This document shows positions 33,740 to 44,716 of a DNA stretch of 64,000 nt, piece by piece. The stretch comes from Thiomonas sp. FB-6. GTDB taxonomy: Bacteria > Pseudomonadota > Gammaproteobacteria > Burkholderiales > Burkholderiaceae_C. Location of the stretch: contig NZ_KB898483.1 of NCBI RefSeq assembly GCF_000377645.1, forward strand, positions 28,344-92,343, given 5' to 3'. Position 1 is the stretch's first letter, and each line of letters starts with the position of its first letter. The notes under the pieces were generated by a model. The model did no database searches, was not told where the DNA came from, and saw nothing but the letters and a program-made list of their open reading frames with translations. Made by a program: the position numbers and the translations under genes.

Positions 33740-35059
33740 ATGCCCACGCGCCACGCCGCCTGTTCCGCCCGCCGCCCGCGCCGCGCCCGCCGCATGGGGG
33801 CCTGCCTGGTGCCGCTGGCCGCGGCGCTGGCGCTGGCCGGTTGCGCGAGCAGCCCGTCGCGGCGCTCGGGCGTGGCCATGCAGGCGCCGGTCAACGGCTC
33901 CAGCGGCTGCTACGCGCCGGCGCCCAACCTGCGCGCGGCCTACAACCGCGACTACACGGTGCTCGGCCACAGCTACGCGCCCTTGCGCAGCGCCTCGGGC
34001 TACGAAGTGGACGGCACCGCCTCCTGGTACGGCTGGGAGTCGGGCAAGACCACCTCCATGGGCAGTTCCTTCAACCCCCGTGCCTTCACGGCGGCCAGCC
34101 GCGTGCTGCCGCTTCCCACCTGCGTGGAAGTGACCAACCTGCGCAACGGGCGCAGTGCGCTGGTGCTGGTCAACGATCGCGGCCCCTTCGTCGACAGCCG
34201 GGTCATGGACCTGTCCTACGGCGCCGCCAAGGCGCTGGGCGTGATGGCCACCGGCACCGCGCCGGTGCGCATCGTGGCGCTGGCTCCCGGCACCCTGCAG
34301 GCCGGCCCGGCCGACGTGGCGGCGCCGCCGATGCCCGCTCCCGCGCAGGCGCAGCCGTTGCTGGGACCGCAGGGCGCGCCAGAGACCTTCGCGCCGGCGC
34401 CGCTGAGTCCGGCAAGCCCGGCCGCGCCGGAAAGCCCGGCGGTTGCGCCTTCGCAGCCGGCCCCGGCCTCGCCCTCCATGCAGGTGGCCACGCTGCAGCC
34501 GCTGGACTCCCAGGCGGCGCGGGCGCCGCGCGGCCCCGCCGCGGCGGGGCCGCCACAGGCCCCGGGCACGGCGGCGCCGGCGGCCAGCGACCCGCTGGCC
34601 GCGCTGATCGCTTCGGCTACGGGGCCCCAGGCGCCGTCCCCGGCCTCACCCTCGCCCTCGCCGCCGCCGCAGGTGGCCGATGCGGCGGTGCCGCCCGCGG
34701 ACACAGCCGCATCGGCGCCCGCGGACTACCCCGCCCCGGCGGCGAAGGTGCGGCAGCCTCCACGGCAGCAGCCCCCCGAGGCGCCCGAGGCGCAACAGGC
34801 TCAGGCGCCGATGCCCGCGGGCGCGCCGCAGACCTACGTGCAGACCGGCGCCTTCACGGTCGAAGGCAACGCCCGGCAGGAGGCCCGTCGCATCGAGCGC
34901 GCCGGCCTGGGGCCGGTGGAGGTGGTGCCGGGATTCGTCAACGGACGCACCTGGTACAAGGTGCAGATCGGGCCGCTGGCGCCCAACGCACAGGACCCCG
35001 GCCTGCGCGACCGCCTGGCCCGCCTGGGCCTGCGCGGCTACACCTACTTGCAGCAATAG
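33740..35059 (+). CDS. rlpA: RlpA-like lipoprotein with SPOR domain
   Basis: A 439-residue septal lipoprotein. The lipobox is LALAGC. The double-psi barrel is at about residues 90-180 (DGTASWYGWESGKTTS, RVLPLPTCVEVTNLRNG, VNDRGPFVDSRVMDLSYGAA), then a long Pro/Ala linker and a C-terminal SPOR domain (VQTGAFTVEGNARQEARRI). RlpA in Pseudomonas cleaves denuded glycan strands. Here several usual active-site residues differ: the common SGExFD is MGSSFN and TAAH is TAAS; only the NDRGPF aspartate is kept. ATG 33740 gives an Arg-rich n-region; ATG 33794 is an alternative. Confidence 0.88.
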   Translation: MPTRHAACSARRPRRARRMGACLVPLAAALALAGCASSPSRRSGVAMQAPVNGSSGCYAPAPNLRAAYNRDYTVLGHSYAPLRSASGYEVDGTASWYGWESGKTTSMGSSFNPRAFTAASRVLPLPTCVEVTNLRNGRSALVLVNDRGPFVDSRVMDLSYGAAKALGVMATGTAPVRIVALAPGTLQAGPADVAAPPMPAPAQAQPLLGPQGAPETFAPAPLSPASPAAPESPAVAPSQPAPASPSMQVATLQPLDSQAARAPRGPAAAGPPQAPGTAAPAASDPLAALIASATGPQAPSPASPSPSPPPQVADAAVPPADTAASAPADYPAPAAKVRQPPRQQPPEAPEAQQAQAPMPAGAPQTYVQTGAFTVEGNARQEARRIERAGLGPVEVVPGFVNGRTWYKVQIGPLAPNAQDPGLRDRLARLGLRGYTYLQQ

Positions 35060-35074
35060 CGCGCGGGCGCCGGC

Positions 35075-35434
35075 TCAGCCGCCGCGGTGCAGGCAATGCC
35101 GGATGAACTCCTGGCGCTGCTCGCCGCGCAACGCGTGCAGCCGCGCCTGCTCGTTGCACCAGCGCATGCGATGCTGCTGGCGCCCCGGCAGGCGCCGCGG
35201 CGCCGGGCGCGCGCCGACCAGCGGGCCGCGGCAGGCCGGCGGGAGCGCCTCGGCCTGCGCCAGGCTGCGCGCGGGCGCCTGTTCGCAAGCCGGCCGCGGA
35301 ATCACCGGGTGCACGGCGCCGCGCGCCGGCTGCACCAGGGCCGCGGCGCTCAGCGCCATCCCGGCCGCCACGAGCGCGCCCGCGGCTGGCCGCGACAGGG
35401 CGCGAAACCTTCCCAGGCATGTGGATTCGGGCAT
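35075..35434 (-). CDS. PsiF-like exported protein
   Basis: A 119-residue protein with a signal peptide (AAGALVAAGMALSAAALVQPARG) and a C-terminal PsiF-type repeat: RMRWCNEQARLHALRGEQRQ then EFIRHCL. PsiF is a phosphate-starvation-induced periplasmic protein of unknown role. Only one repeat is visible, against two in typical members. ATG 35434 starts the signal peptide. Confidence 0.65.
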   Translation of the reverse strand: MPESTCLGRFRALSRPAAGALVAAGMALSAAALVQPARGAVHPVIPRPACEQAPARSLAQAEALPPACRGPLVGARPAPRRLPGRQQHRMRWCNEQARLHALRGEQRQEFIRHCLHRGG

Positions 35435-35595
35435 GCGCCCCCGTAGACTCACGCTGTTGCTGCTCCTGGCCCAGGGTGGGACCGCGCCGCGCGGACAGGG
35501 GGTGCATCTTAGAATGACGGGTTTTGTCCCTGCCGGCCACGGTGATCGCATCCCCGGGCGGCCGCTCGGGCACGACCCCTGAACTCCGGCCCATC

Positions 35596-37350
35596 ATGCG
35601 CGACTACCTCCTCCGGCTGAACGAGACCCTGGTCACCGCGGCCACAAGGCTGCTCGCGCCCGGCGAGAGCCTGGGCGCGGCCACGCTGCTCGAACGCCCC
35701 AAGGCCGCCGGACACGGCGACTTTTCCTGCACGCTGGCGCTGCAGCTGGCACGCCGGGTCGGGCGCAACCCGCGGGACATCGGCCAGCTGCTGCTGGAGG
35801 CGGTACAGGCGGACGCGGAACTGGCCGCCGGCCTGCAATCCGCGTCCCTCGCGGGCCCCGGCTTCGTGAATTTCACGCTGGCCGCCGCGCTCAAGCACCA
35901 GGTGCTGCGCCAGGTGCTCGACGAGGGCGAGGCCTACGGGCGCGCCGCGGTGGATCCGGCGCGGCGCGTGCTGGTGGAGTTCGTGTCGGCCAACCCGACC
36001 GGACCGCTGCACGTGGGCCATGGGCGCCAGGGGGCGCTGGGCGACACCCTGGCCGAGCTGATGGCCACGCAGGGCTGGGCGGTCAGCCGCGAGTTCTACT
36101 ACAACGACGCCGGAGTGCAGATCGGCAACCTGGCGCTGTCGGTGCAGGCGCGCGCGCGCGGCCTGGCGCCGGGCCAGCCCGGCTGGCCCGAAGCCGCCTA
36201 CAACGGCGAATACATCGCCGACATCGCGCGCGACTACCTGGCCGGGGCCACCGTGCAGGCGGCCGACGGCCAGGCGGTGCGCGGCGCCGGCGAGGTGGAG
36301 AACCTGGAGGCCATCCGGGCCTTCGCCGTGACCTACCTGCGTCGCGAGCAGGACATCGACCTGAAGGCCTTCGGCATCGCCTTCGACAACTACTACCTGG
36401 AATCCAGCCTGTACGCGGACGGGCGCGTGCACGAGGCCGTGCATGCACTGGTGACCGCCGGGCACACCTACGAGTCCGACGGCGCGCTGTGGCTGCGCAG
36501 CACCGAGTTCGGCGACGACAAGGACCGCGTGATGCGCAAGTCCGACGGCAGCTACACCTATTTCGTGCCCGACGTCGCCTACCACCTGGCCAAGTGGGAG
36601 CGCGGCTTCCGCCATGCGGTGAACATCCAGGGCTCGGACCACCACGGCACCATCGCCCGCGTGCGCGCCGGGCTGCGCGGCGCCGACCCTCGGATTCCGC
36701 AGGACTACCCGCAGTACGTGCTGCACAAGATGGTCACGGTGATGCGCGGCGGGCAGGAGGTGAAGATCTCCAAGCGCGCCGGCAGCTACGTGACCCTGCG
36801 CGACCTCATCGAGTGGTCCGGCGGCGTGCGCGAGGGGCAGACGCCCGAGGAGCGCGAGGCGGCGCTGCGTCGCGGCCGCGACGCCGTGCGCTTTTTCCTG
36901 GTCTCGCGCAAGGCCGACACGGAGTTCGTGTTCGACGTGGACCTGGCGCTGGCGCAAAGCGACGACAACCCGGTGTATTACGTGCAGTACGCGCACGCAC
37001 GCATCTGCTCGGTGCTGGCGCAATGGGCCGAGCGCGACGGCGGGCAGGAATCGCAGCTGGCCGGCTGCGATCTGTCCCCGCTGGACGGATCCCGGGAAAT
37101 GGAGCTGCTGATGCTGCTCGCGCAATACCCGGATATGCTGCGCCAGGCTGCTGCCGACCTGAGCCCGCACGACGTGGCCTTCTACCTGCGCCAGCTCGCC
37201 GGCAGCGTGCACAGCTATTACAACGCCGAGCGCGTGCTGGTGGACGATCCGGCGCTCAAGCACGCCCGCCTCGCACTCCTGCTGGCCGTGCGCCAGGTGT
37301 TGCACAATGCCCTGTGCGTGCTGGGGGTGAGCAGCCCGCAGCGCATGTGA
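35596..37350 (+). CDS. argS: Arginyl-tRNA synthetase
   Basis: A 584-residue class I synthetase. The N-terminal additional domain contains [15 protein letters not shown]; the HIGH motif is [15 protein letters not shown]; the KMSK-like site is VKISKRAG; the C-terminal helical anticodon domain has [15 protein letters not shown] 35596 matches the family start. First of an argS, SPOR protein, dsbA cluster common in Burkholderiales. Confidence 0.96.
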   Translation: MRDYLLRLNETLVTAATRLLAPGESLGAATLLERPKAAGHGDFSCTLALQLARRVGRNPRDIGQLLLEAVQADAELAAGLQSASLAGPGFVNFTLAAALKHQVLRQVLDEGEAYGRAAVDPARRVLVEFVSANPTGPLHVGHGRQGALGDTLAELMATQGWAVSREFYYNDAGVQIGNLALSVQARARGLAPGQPGWPEAAYNGEYIADIARDYLAGATVQAADGQAVRGAGEVENLEAIRAFAVTYLRREQDIDLKAFGIAFDNYYLESSLYADGRVHEAVHALVTAGHTYESDGALWLRSTEFGDDKDRVMRKSDGSYTYFVPDVAYHLAKWERGFRHAVNIQGSDHHGTIARVRAGLRGADPRIPQDYPQYVLHKMVTVMRGGQEVKISKRAGSYVTLRDLIEWSGGVREGQTPEEREAALRRGRDAVRFFLVSRKADTEFVFDVDLALAQSDDNPVYYVQYAHARICSVLAQWAERDGGQESQLAGCDLSPLDGSREMELLMLLAQYPDMLRQAAADLSPHDVAFYLRQLAGSVHSYYNAERVLVDDPALKHARLALLLAVRQVLHNALCVLGVSSPQRM

Positions 37351-37400
37351 ACGCGCCCAGCCCCCACGGGCGCGATTTCCCGAGCCCTACCCGACACACC

Positions 37401-38057
37401 ATGCCCCGTTCCTCCCGCACATCCCGCAGCCAGAGCGCGCAGCAGCGCGGCGGCACCCTGCTCGGCTTGATCATCGGCCTGGTGCTGGGCCTGGCGATCG
37501 CGCTGGCCTCGGCCGTGTACATGAACCGGGCCTCGCTGCCCTTCATGAACCGCTACCAGCAGCGCCCGAGCATGGCCGCGTCCGAGGCTGCGAACTGGAA
37601 GCCCAACGCCGGCCTCAGCGGCACCGCGGCGCCGCCCGCGGCGGTGACCGGCGCGGGCCTGGCCGGCAAGGTGGCCAGCGCGCCGCTGTCGGCGCATGCC
37701 ATCGAATCGCTGGGCGTTCCGGCCGGCGGCGTGCTCGGCGCCCAGGGCGCGACCGCGGGCGGCACGGCTCCGCAGACGGCGACCGCGGCAGCTCCGGCGG
37801 CCAGCGCGGCGGCCACTCCGGGCGTGCAGTACATCGTGCAGATCGGCGCCTACAGCCACCGCGGCGATGCCGAGGCCCAGCGCGCGAAGGTCGCGCTGAC
37901 CGGGCTGGAAGCCCACCTCGACGAGCGCAACGTCGGCGGGCGCACGCTGTGGCGCGTGCGCGTGGGGCCGTTCCCGACGGCCCCGCAGGCCGACGCGGCG
38001 CAGAAGACCCTCAACGACAGCGGCATCGGCTCGGCCGTCGTGCGCGTCGGACCCTGA
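37401..38057 (+). CDS. SPOR-domain membrane protein (FtsN-like topology)
   Basis: A 218-residue bitopic protein. After a short basic cytoplasmic tail comes one membrane helix (LLGLIIGLVLGLAIALASAVY), a long Ala/Gly/Thr linker and a C-terminal SPOR domain (YIVQIGAYSHRGDAEAQR, LWRVRVGPF) that binds denuded peptidoglycan at division sites. It matches the gene usually found between argS and dsbA in this order. Confidence 0.88.
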   Translation: MPRSSRTSRSQSAQQRGGTLLGLIIGLVLGLAIALASAVYMNRASLPFMNRYQQRPSMAASEAANWKPNAGLSGTAAPPAAVTGAGLAGKVASAPLSAHAIESLGVPAGGVLGAQGATAGGTAPQTATAAAPAASAAATPGVQYIVQIGAYSHRGDAEAQRAKVALTGLEAHLDERNVGGRTLWRVRVGPFPTAPQADAAQKTLNDSGIGSAVVRVGP

Positions 38058-38073
38058 ACCGGAAGGAAGCAAC

Positions 38074-38721
38074 ATGATGCGCTGGTGGATGCGTGTGGCG
38101 GCGGCGGCGCTGCTGGGTTTCACGGCGGGCGCGCAAGCCGCCCCCGCGCAACTGCAGCCGGGCCAGGGCTACGAACGCCTGGCCACGCCGCAGCCCGTGA
38201 GCCCGAAGGGCAAGATCGTGGTGACCGAGTTCTTCTGGTACAACTGCCCGCACTGCGCGGCCATGGAGCCGCTGCTCGATGCCTGGGCGAAGAAGCTGCC
38301 GCCCGACGTGGTGCTCGAGCGTGTGCCGGTGGCCTTCGCGCCGCAATTCGAGAACCAGCAGAAGCTCTACTACGCGCTGAAGGCGCTGGGCAAGGTGGAT
38401 CAGCTGCAAGGGCCGATCTTCACCGCCATCCACCAGCAACACATCGTGCTGATGAATCCGCAGCAGATGGCCAACTGGCTGGCCGCGCACGGCGTGCCCA
38501 GGCAGAGCTTCCTGGGCGCCTTCGATTCCTTCGGCGTGCAGATGGAGGCCAAGCGGGCAACCCAGATGGTCACCGACTACCAGATCGCCGGCGTGCCCAC
38601 GCTGGTGGTGCAGGGAACCTACGCGCTGTCGGCCTCGATGCCGCAGACCCCCGACAACCCGCAGGTGCTGCAAGGCGTGGACCAGATGATCGCCAAGGTC
38701 CGCGCCGATATGAAGCATTGA
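38074..38721 (+). CDS. dsbA: Thiol:disulfide interchange protein DsbA
   Basis: A 215-residue periplasmic oxidase that inserts disulfides into exported proteins. It has a signal peptide ending AGAQAA, the active site EFFWYNCPHCAAMEP (CPHC) and the cis-proline loop GVPTLVV. GGAAGGAAG precedes ATG 38074. Probably co-transcribed with argS and the SPOR gene. Confidence 0.95.
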   Translation: MMRWWMRVAAAALLGFTAGAQAAPAQLQPGQGYERLATPQPVSPKGKIVVTEFFWYNCPHCAAMEPLLDAWAKKLPPDVVLERVPVAFAPQFENQQKLYYALKALGKVDQLQGPIFTAIHQQHIVLMNPQQMANWLAAHGVPRQSFLGAFDSFGVQMEAKRATQMVTDYQIAGVPTLVVQGTYALSASMPQTPDNPQVLQGVDQMIAKVRADMKH

Positions 38722-38791
38722 TCCCCACGGCGGCCGCGAGCCGCATCGTGGGGCGAGCCGCCGCCATGCCGGCGTGCCTACAATGCGCAGC

Positions 38792-39465
38792 ATGAAAGCA
38801 AACTTCGTGCCGATGCAGCGCGCCGCCGCCGCGCTGCGGGGGGCGGCGCTGGCGGCAGCGGTGATGCTCGGCGCGGGCCTGCCCAGCGCCTGGGCCTTGC
38901 GTTCGGACAACACCCAGCCGCTGCTGGTGGATGCCGGCGACATGCACTTCGACAACGTGGCACAGGCCACGGTGTTCACCGGGCATGTGACGATCACCAA
39001 GGGAACGCTGGTGCTGCATGCCGCGCGCGTGGAGGTGCACCAGGACGCCGACGGCTACGACAACGCCACCGCCTACGGCAGCGCCGCGCAGCTCGCCACC
39101 TTCGACCAGACCCTGGACGCCGCGCCGGGGCAGCCGCGCCCCACCGTGCACGGACGCGCGCTGCAGTTGCACTACGACGGGCGCAGCGACGTCATCACCC
39201 TGACCGGGCGCGCGGTGCTGGAGCGCTCGCTGGACGGGCACCTGAGCGACCGCGCGCAAGGCGCCGTGATCATCTACAACGACCTCACCGACGTGTTCAC
39301 CGTGCAATCCGGCAAGGCGGGAGTGGATTCTTCCAACCCCCATGGGCGGGTGCGCGTGATGCTGGCGCCGCGCGCCCCGGCCTCCGCGGCCTCCACGGCC
39401 TCCACGGCGACGGCGGCGGCCAGCGCCCCCGGGCTGCGCGCGTCGCCGACGCTGGAGGGGCACTG

Positions 39466-39466
<1 letters not shown>
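38792..39466 (+). CDS. lptA: Lipopolysaccharide transport periplasmic protein LptA
   Basis: A 224-residue periplasmic bridge protein that carries LPS between inner and outer membranes. Signal peptide near [13 protein letters not shown]; the OstA/LptA beta-jellyroll covers [14 protein letters not shown] to FTVQSGKAG. The Ala/Ser/Thr-rich tail is low-complexity. Its TGA overlaps lptB ATG (TGATG). lptC, normally directly upstream, is absent; dsbA is there instead. Confidence 0.92.
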
Positions 39467-40257
<791 letters not shown>

Positions 40258-40267
40258 GAACGCGGCC

Positions 40268-41881
40268 ATGAAGCAGTCCCTGAATCTGAGGCTGTCGCAG
40301 CACCTGGCGCTCACGCCCCAGCTGCAGCAGTCCATCCGCCTGCTGCAGCTTTCCACGGTGGAACTGCAGCAGGAGGTCGAGCAGATGCTCGAACTCAACC
40401 CCTTCCTGGAGCCCGACGAGGAACACCTCGATGCGGCGCCGTCGCAGGACGCCGCCCAGGCCGGGCGGGAAGAGGCACAGGCCGCGGAGCAGCAGGCCGC
40501 GCAATCCGTGCCGGAGCCGGGAGCCGGCGAGTCCGACGCGCCGAGCGCCGAGCGCGCGGGCGAGCGCCTGGAATCCGTCCCGGGCCCCGCCGACGGTGCG
40601 CCGGAGGCGCCCGAACTGCGCCTGGATGCCGAGGACTGGCGCGACGGCGCGCAAAGTGCCGATCCGGCGGAACGCCCGGAGCCCCCGGAGCCCGGCGAGG
40701 GCGGCGACTGGGACGAGGGCGCCGCGACCACCTGGCAGTCCGGAGGCGAGAGCGACGACGAGTTCGACCCGCTGAGCCTGGCGCATGCCGCCCAGGACCT
40801 GCGCGCGCACCTGCGCTCGCAGCTGACCGGGCGCGCGCTGTCGCCACAGGACCGCGCCGCGGCCGAGGCGGTCATCGACTCCCTGGACGACTACGGCTAC
40901 CTGCCCGAGACCCCCGAGCAGCTCGCCGCCGAGTTGTCGCCCTCCAGCGGCGCGGAGGAACTGGAGGCGCTGGGCGAGGCACTGCGCGTGGGCCTGCGCC
41001 TGGTGCAGAGCTTCGACCCCGCCGGCGTCGGTGCCTCCTGCCTGGCCGAGTGCATGCGCCTGCAACTGCTGCGCCTGCCCGCGGACGCCACGCGCGAGCT
41101 GGCGCTGGCACTGTGCACGCCCGCCCACCTGGAATGGCTGTCCAAGCGGGACTGGAAGCGCCTGGGCCGGGCCCTGCAGGCCGAGGAGCCGGCGCTGCGC
41201 TCGGCGCAGCAGCTGGTCGCCCGCCTGGACCCGCGGCCGGGCGCGCGCTTCGCCGCGCAGGCCGCGCAAAGCGTGGTGCCCGACGTGATCGCGCAGCGCG
41301 TGGGCCCGCGCTGGCGCGCGGTGCTGAACCCGGAGGTGTTGCCCAAGCTGCGCATCCATTCGCTGTACGCCGAATTGCTGCGGCGCTCGCGTGACGGCAG
41401 CGGCCTGTCGGGCCAGCTGCAGGAAGCGCGCTGGTTCGTGCGCAACGTGCAGCAGCGCTTCGAGACCATCGAGCGCGTCGCGCAGGCGGTGGTGGAGCGC
41501 CAGCAGGCCTTTTTCAGCGACGGCGAACTGGGCATGCGCCCGCTGGTGCTGCGCGAGATCGCCGACGAGCTGGGACTGCACGAATCGACCATTTCACGGG
41601 TGACCACGCAAAAGTACCTGCTCACTCCGCACGGCACCTTCGAGCTCAAGTACTTCTTCGGCTCGGGCCTGGCCACCGACAGCGGCGCCAGCGCGTCGAG
41701 CACCGCGGTGCGCGCGCTGATCCGCGGCATGGTGCAGCAGGAGAATCCGGCGAGCCCGCTGTCCGACGGCGAAATCGCCGTGCGCCTGGCCGCGCAGGGC
41801 ATCACGGTGGCGCGGCGCACCGTGGCGAAATACCGTGAGGCCCTGCGCATCGCGCCGGCGACCCAGCGCAAGGTGGTCTGA
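40268..41881 (+). CDS. rpoN: RNA polymerase sigma-54 factor
   Basis: A 537-residue sigma factor. Region I (LNLRLSQHLALTPQLQQSIRLL-like, start to about residue 45) is Gln/Leu-rich; region II (about 50-170) is an acidic linker; the core-binding domain and HTH follow, and the RpoN box is ARRTVAKYREAL near the end. It reads -24/-12 promoters with AAA+ activators. A matching promoter lies upstream of amtB in this window. Confidence 0.96.
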   Translation: MKQSLNLRLSQHLALTPQLQQSIRLLQLSTVELQQEVEQMLELNPFLEPDEEHLDAAPSQDAAQAGREEAQAAEQQAAQSVPEPGAGESDAPSAERAGERLESVPGPADGAPEAPELRLDAEDWRDGAQSADPAERPEPPEPGEGGDWDEGAATTWQSGGESDDEFDPLSLAHAAQDLRAHLRSQLTGRALSPQDRAAAEAVIDSLDDYGYLPETPEQLAAELSPSSGAEELEALGEALRVGLRLVQSFDPAGVGASCLAECMRLQLLRLPADATRELALALCTPAHLEWLSKRDWKRLGRALQAEEPALRSAQQLVARLDPRPGARFAAQAAQSVVPDVIAQRVGPRWRAVLNPEVLPKLRIHSLYAELLRRSRDGSGLSGQLQEARWFVRNVQQRFETIERVAQAVVERQQAFFSDGELGMRPLVLREIADELGLHESTISRVTTQKYLLTPHGTFELKYFFGSGLATDSGASASSTAVRALIRGMVQQENPASPLSDGEIAVRLAAQGITVARRTVAKYREALRIAPATQRKVV

Positions 41882-41914
41882 GCGCCGCGCCGGCAGCGCC
41901 CGGCGGGCCTAGCC

Positions 41915-42436
41915 TCAGCCCGAGGCGCGGATGCGCTGCACCAGCGAGGTGGTGGACCGCCCCTCGACGAAGGGCAGCGCATGCGCGCGACCTCCCCAGG
42001 AGCGCACCAGCGCGGTCTCCGCCAGGCGCTCGACCTCGTAGTCGCCGCCCTTGACGTAGACGTCGGGGCGCAGTTCCGCGAGCAGCGCCAGCGGCGTGGA
42101 CTCGTCGAACAGCACCACCAGGTCGACACTTTGCAGCGCGGCCAGCACCGCCGCGCGATCATCCTGCGGGTTGAGCGGGCGCTCCGGCCCCTTGCCCAGC
42201 GAACGTGCGGAGAGGTCGGAATTCAGCCCCACCACCAGGCTGCCGCCCAGCGCGCGCGCGCTGGCCAGGTAGCTCACATGACCGCGGTGCAGGATGTCGA
42301 ACACCCCGTTGGTGAACACCACCGGGCGCGCCAGGCCTGCGACGGCGGCGCCGGCGCGCTCGCGCGGGCAGATCTTCGCCTGCAGCGCGGCGGGAAGCTC
42401 CGCCGGAGCGGCAACGGTGGTGGGAGCCTGGGCCAT
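41915..42436 (-). CDS. rfaE2: Heptose 1-phosphate adenylyltransferase (HldE C-domain type)
   Basis: A 173-residue nucleotidyltransferase that activates D-glycero-beta-D-manno-heptose 1-phosphate with ATP for LPS inner-core synthesis. The cytidylyltransferase-like site is TNGVFDILHRGHVSYL (HxGH), followed by VVGLNSDLSARSLGKG and the end motif EGRSTTSLVQRI. It stands as a separate gene rather than fused to a kinase domain. Convergent with rpoN across 33 bases. Confidence 0.93.
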   Translation of the reverse strand: MAQAPTTVAAPAELPAALQAKICPRERAGAAVAGLARPVVFTNGVFDILHRGHVSYLASARALGGSLVVGLNSDLSARSLGKGPERPLNPQDDRAAVLAALQSVDLVVLFDESTPLALLAELRPDVYVKGGDYEVERLAETALVRSWGGRAHALPFVEGRSTTSLVQRIRASG

Positions 42437-42498
42437 CCGGCGAATTGTCGCAGACTCGTAAACTAGGACAGGTACTTGCTCGCCCGGCAAAAACGGTC

Positions 42499-42526
42499 TT
42501 GAATGGAACAAAAGGTACCATATAAC
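42499..42526 (+). promoter_or_regulatory. Promoter of the ClC channel gene
   Basis: TTGAAT (42499-42504), a 16-base spacer and TATAAC (42521-42526). It overlaps an upstream ATG (42503), so transcription should start near 42533 and ATG 42569 becomes the likely start. Confidence 0.6.
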
Positions 42527-42568
42527 AACGTTCCCGCGACGCAGCTCCCCGCCCGCCTTCCCGAACCC

Positions 42569-43960
42569 ATGACCGATTCCCCCCAGAGCCCGCGCCTGCG
42601 GGCACACGCCTGCCTGCTTGTCGAGCGTCTGCGCTACGGCCTGGACCCGATGGTTCCGATGCTGCTCATCGCCGCGGTGGTCGGCGCGGTCAGCTCGATC
42701 GCGGTCGAAGGTTTCCGCCAGTCCATGTACCTGATCATGAACCTGTACAGCGACCACGCGGAGCACCTGGTGACCGCCGCGCGCTCGCTGCCGGGCTGGC
42801 AACGCGCGGCGATCCCGCCGCTGGCGGCGGCGCTGGGCGGCCTGATGATGTGGGCCGGACAGCGCTGGATCAAGCGCCCGCGCGGACCGGAATACATGGA
42901 GGCGGTGCGCGTGGGCAACGGCCAGTTGCCGCTGGCGCCCAACCTGGTGCGCACGACGAGTTCCCTGGTCGCGGTCAGCGGCGGCATCACCATCGGGCGC
43001 GAAGGGACGATGATCCAGTTCGCCGCGCTGATCTCCTCGATCATCGGGCGCATCGGCCGCGCCGACACCGCGCACCAGCGCCTGGTGGTGGCCTGCGGCG
43101 CGGCGGCCGGCTTCGCCGCCGCCTACCACGCGCCGATCGCCGGCACGCTGTTCGTCGCCGAAATCATCCTGGGCGGCCTGCAGTTGCGCGAGATCGCCGC
43201 CGTGCTGGTGGCCGCAGTGATCGGCGAACTCACCACGCAAAGCCTGTTCGCCACCGGGCCGCTGTACCTGGCCCACGCCGTGCCCCCGGTGAACTTCATC
43301 GACCTGCTCGACGCCTCGCTGCTGGGGCTGATGGCCGGGCTGCTCGGCCCACTGTTCCTGTGGCTGCTGGACAGCACGCGCCGGGCCTGGCAGGCGCGGG
43401 TGAACTGGCTGCCGCTGCGCATGGGACTGGCCGGGCTGCTCATCGGGCTGCTTTCGCTGATCCGCCCGGAGGTCTGGGGAAACGGCTACAGCATGGTGCA
43501 GTCCATGCTGGTGGACCACTGGACGCTGAGCACGCTGGCACTGGTGTTCGTGCTGCGGCTGGTGGCAGTCACAGCGGCCAGCGCGGCCGGCATCCCGGGC
43601 GGCGTGCTCACGCCGACGCTGGCGCTGGGCGGCGCGATGGGCCTGATGGTCTCGCACCTGCTGCTGGTGCCCGAAGCCAGCCACTCGCAGGCCCTGTGGA
43701 CCCTCGTGGGCATGGGCAGCCTGCTGGCGGCCACCACCCATGCGCCAGCCATGTCGGCGATCATGATGTTCGAGGTCACCCGCAACTACAACGTGGTCAT
43801 GGCGGCCATGCCGGCCTGCGTGATCGCCTCGGTGGTGGGCAGCCTGCTGCGCCACCGCTCGGTGTACGCGGAGGCGCTGGGCCTGCGCGAGCACGCCGAG
43901 GCGCTGGGTTCGGCGCCGCCGGCGCAAGAGACCGCCGAGCCGGCGGCGCCAGGGCCCTGA
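42569..43960 (+). CDS. clcB: ClC-type chloride channel (ClcB-like)
   Basis: A 463-residue inner-membrane ClC protein with about ten or more hydrophobic segments. Chloride-site motifs are [13 protein letters not shown] (external gating glutamate kept) and [18 protein letters not shown]. At the internal proton-glutamate position, expected within [15 protein letters not shown], the second acid of the usual EE pair is Ile, so proton coupling may be absent. ATG 42569 was chosen because the promoter covers ATG 42503. Confidence 0.88.
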   Translation: MTDSPQSPRLRAHACLLVERLRYGLDPMVPMLLIAAVVGAVSSIAVEGFRQSMYLIMNLYSDHAEHLVTAARSLPGWQRAAIPPLAAALGGLMMWAGQRWIKRPRGPEYMEAVRVGNGQLPLAPNLVRTTSSLVAVSGGITIGREGTMIQFAALISSIIGRIGRADTAHQRLVVACGAAAGFAAAYHAPIAGTLFVAEIILGGLQLREIAAVLVAAVIGELTTQSLFATGPLYLAHAVPPVNFIDLLDASLLGLMAGLLGPLFLWLLDSTRRAWQARVNWLPLRMGLAGLLIGLLSLIRPEVWGNGYSMVQSMLVDHWTLSTLALVFVLRLVAVTAASAAGIPGGVLTPTLALGGAMGLMVSHLLLVPEASHSQALWTLVGMGSLLAATTHAPAMSAIMMFEVTRNYNVVMAAMPACVIASVVGSLLRHRSVYAEALGLREHAEALGSAPPAQETAEPAAPGP

Positions 43961-44223
43961 GGGCGGGAACCGGACCGGATAGCCTCGGCAAATTTGCGGA
44001 TTTTTCTCTGATGTTGGTCAATTTTCATGGCACGTTCGCGCAGAGATCACGCCGCCTGGCGCGCCCTGGCGGGCGCTTGACCAGGGGCTGCAACAGGGCT
44101 TGCGCTGGCGGCTTGCTTTTGGTTTGCGGGCGGCGCACACTGGCATCGCCGGGTTCGCCGCTTCCGGCGCAACCCGGTAAATACCTGCAAGTCATCACGG
44201 TTTCTTCGAATCAGGAGGGATTC

Positions 44224-44559
44224 ATGAACCTGACCATCAGCGGCCACCACATGGAAGTCACACCGGCCCTTCGCAGCTACGTCGAGTCCAAGCTTCACCG
44301 CATCACGCGGCACTCGGACCAACTCATCAGCGTCAACGTACTGTTGTCGGTGGAGAAGCAGAAGGAAAAGGAACGCCGCCAGAGAGCCGAGTGCAATCTG
44401 CAACTCAAGGGACGCAACATCTTCGCCGAAAGCCAGGACCAGGACCTGTACGCCGCGATCGACGAACTCGTCGACAAGATCGACCGGCAGGTGGTCGAGC
44501 ACAAGAACCGCACGCAGGCCCACCAGGCCGTGCCGGGCAAGTACCTGGCCACCTCCTGA
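44224..44559 (+). CDS. hpf: Ribosome hibernation promoting factor (short HPF)
   Basis: A 111-residue ribosome-binding protein ([39 protein letters not shown]) that drives stationary-phase ribosome dimerisation or inactivation. It is the short type, without the C-terminal dimerisation domain. A perfect AGGAGGGA lies four bases before ATG 44224. The 263-base leader has no clear promoter. Confidence 0.94.
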   Translation: MNLTISGHHMEVTPALRSYVESKLHRITRHSDQLISVNVLLSVEKQKEKERRQRAECNLQLKGRNIFAESQDQDLYAAIDELVDKIDRQVVEHKNRTQAHQAVPGKYLATS

Positions 44560-44716
44560 GCCGTACGCGGCCCGCGGCAGGCGCCGCGGGCCCCTCGCAC
44601 CATCGGGTTTTCCCAACACCGCCAGACAGCCGATACACTGCGGCTTTCGCGCGTCCGCCCCTCGGTGGCGCGCTTGGGCCGAGGGCCCCAACTCCATCCG
44701 CATCGTTTCGCATGCC

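Noticed and set aside
42503..42568. Upstream ATG 42503 as the ClC channel start
   Set aside because: It lies within the predicted -35/-10 promoter, before the expected transcription start.
44028..44043. TGGCACG followed by a GC, sigma-54-like, upstream of hpf
   Set aside because: The -12 part does not match TTGCW and the GC is one base out of register.
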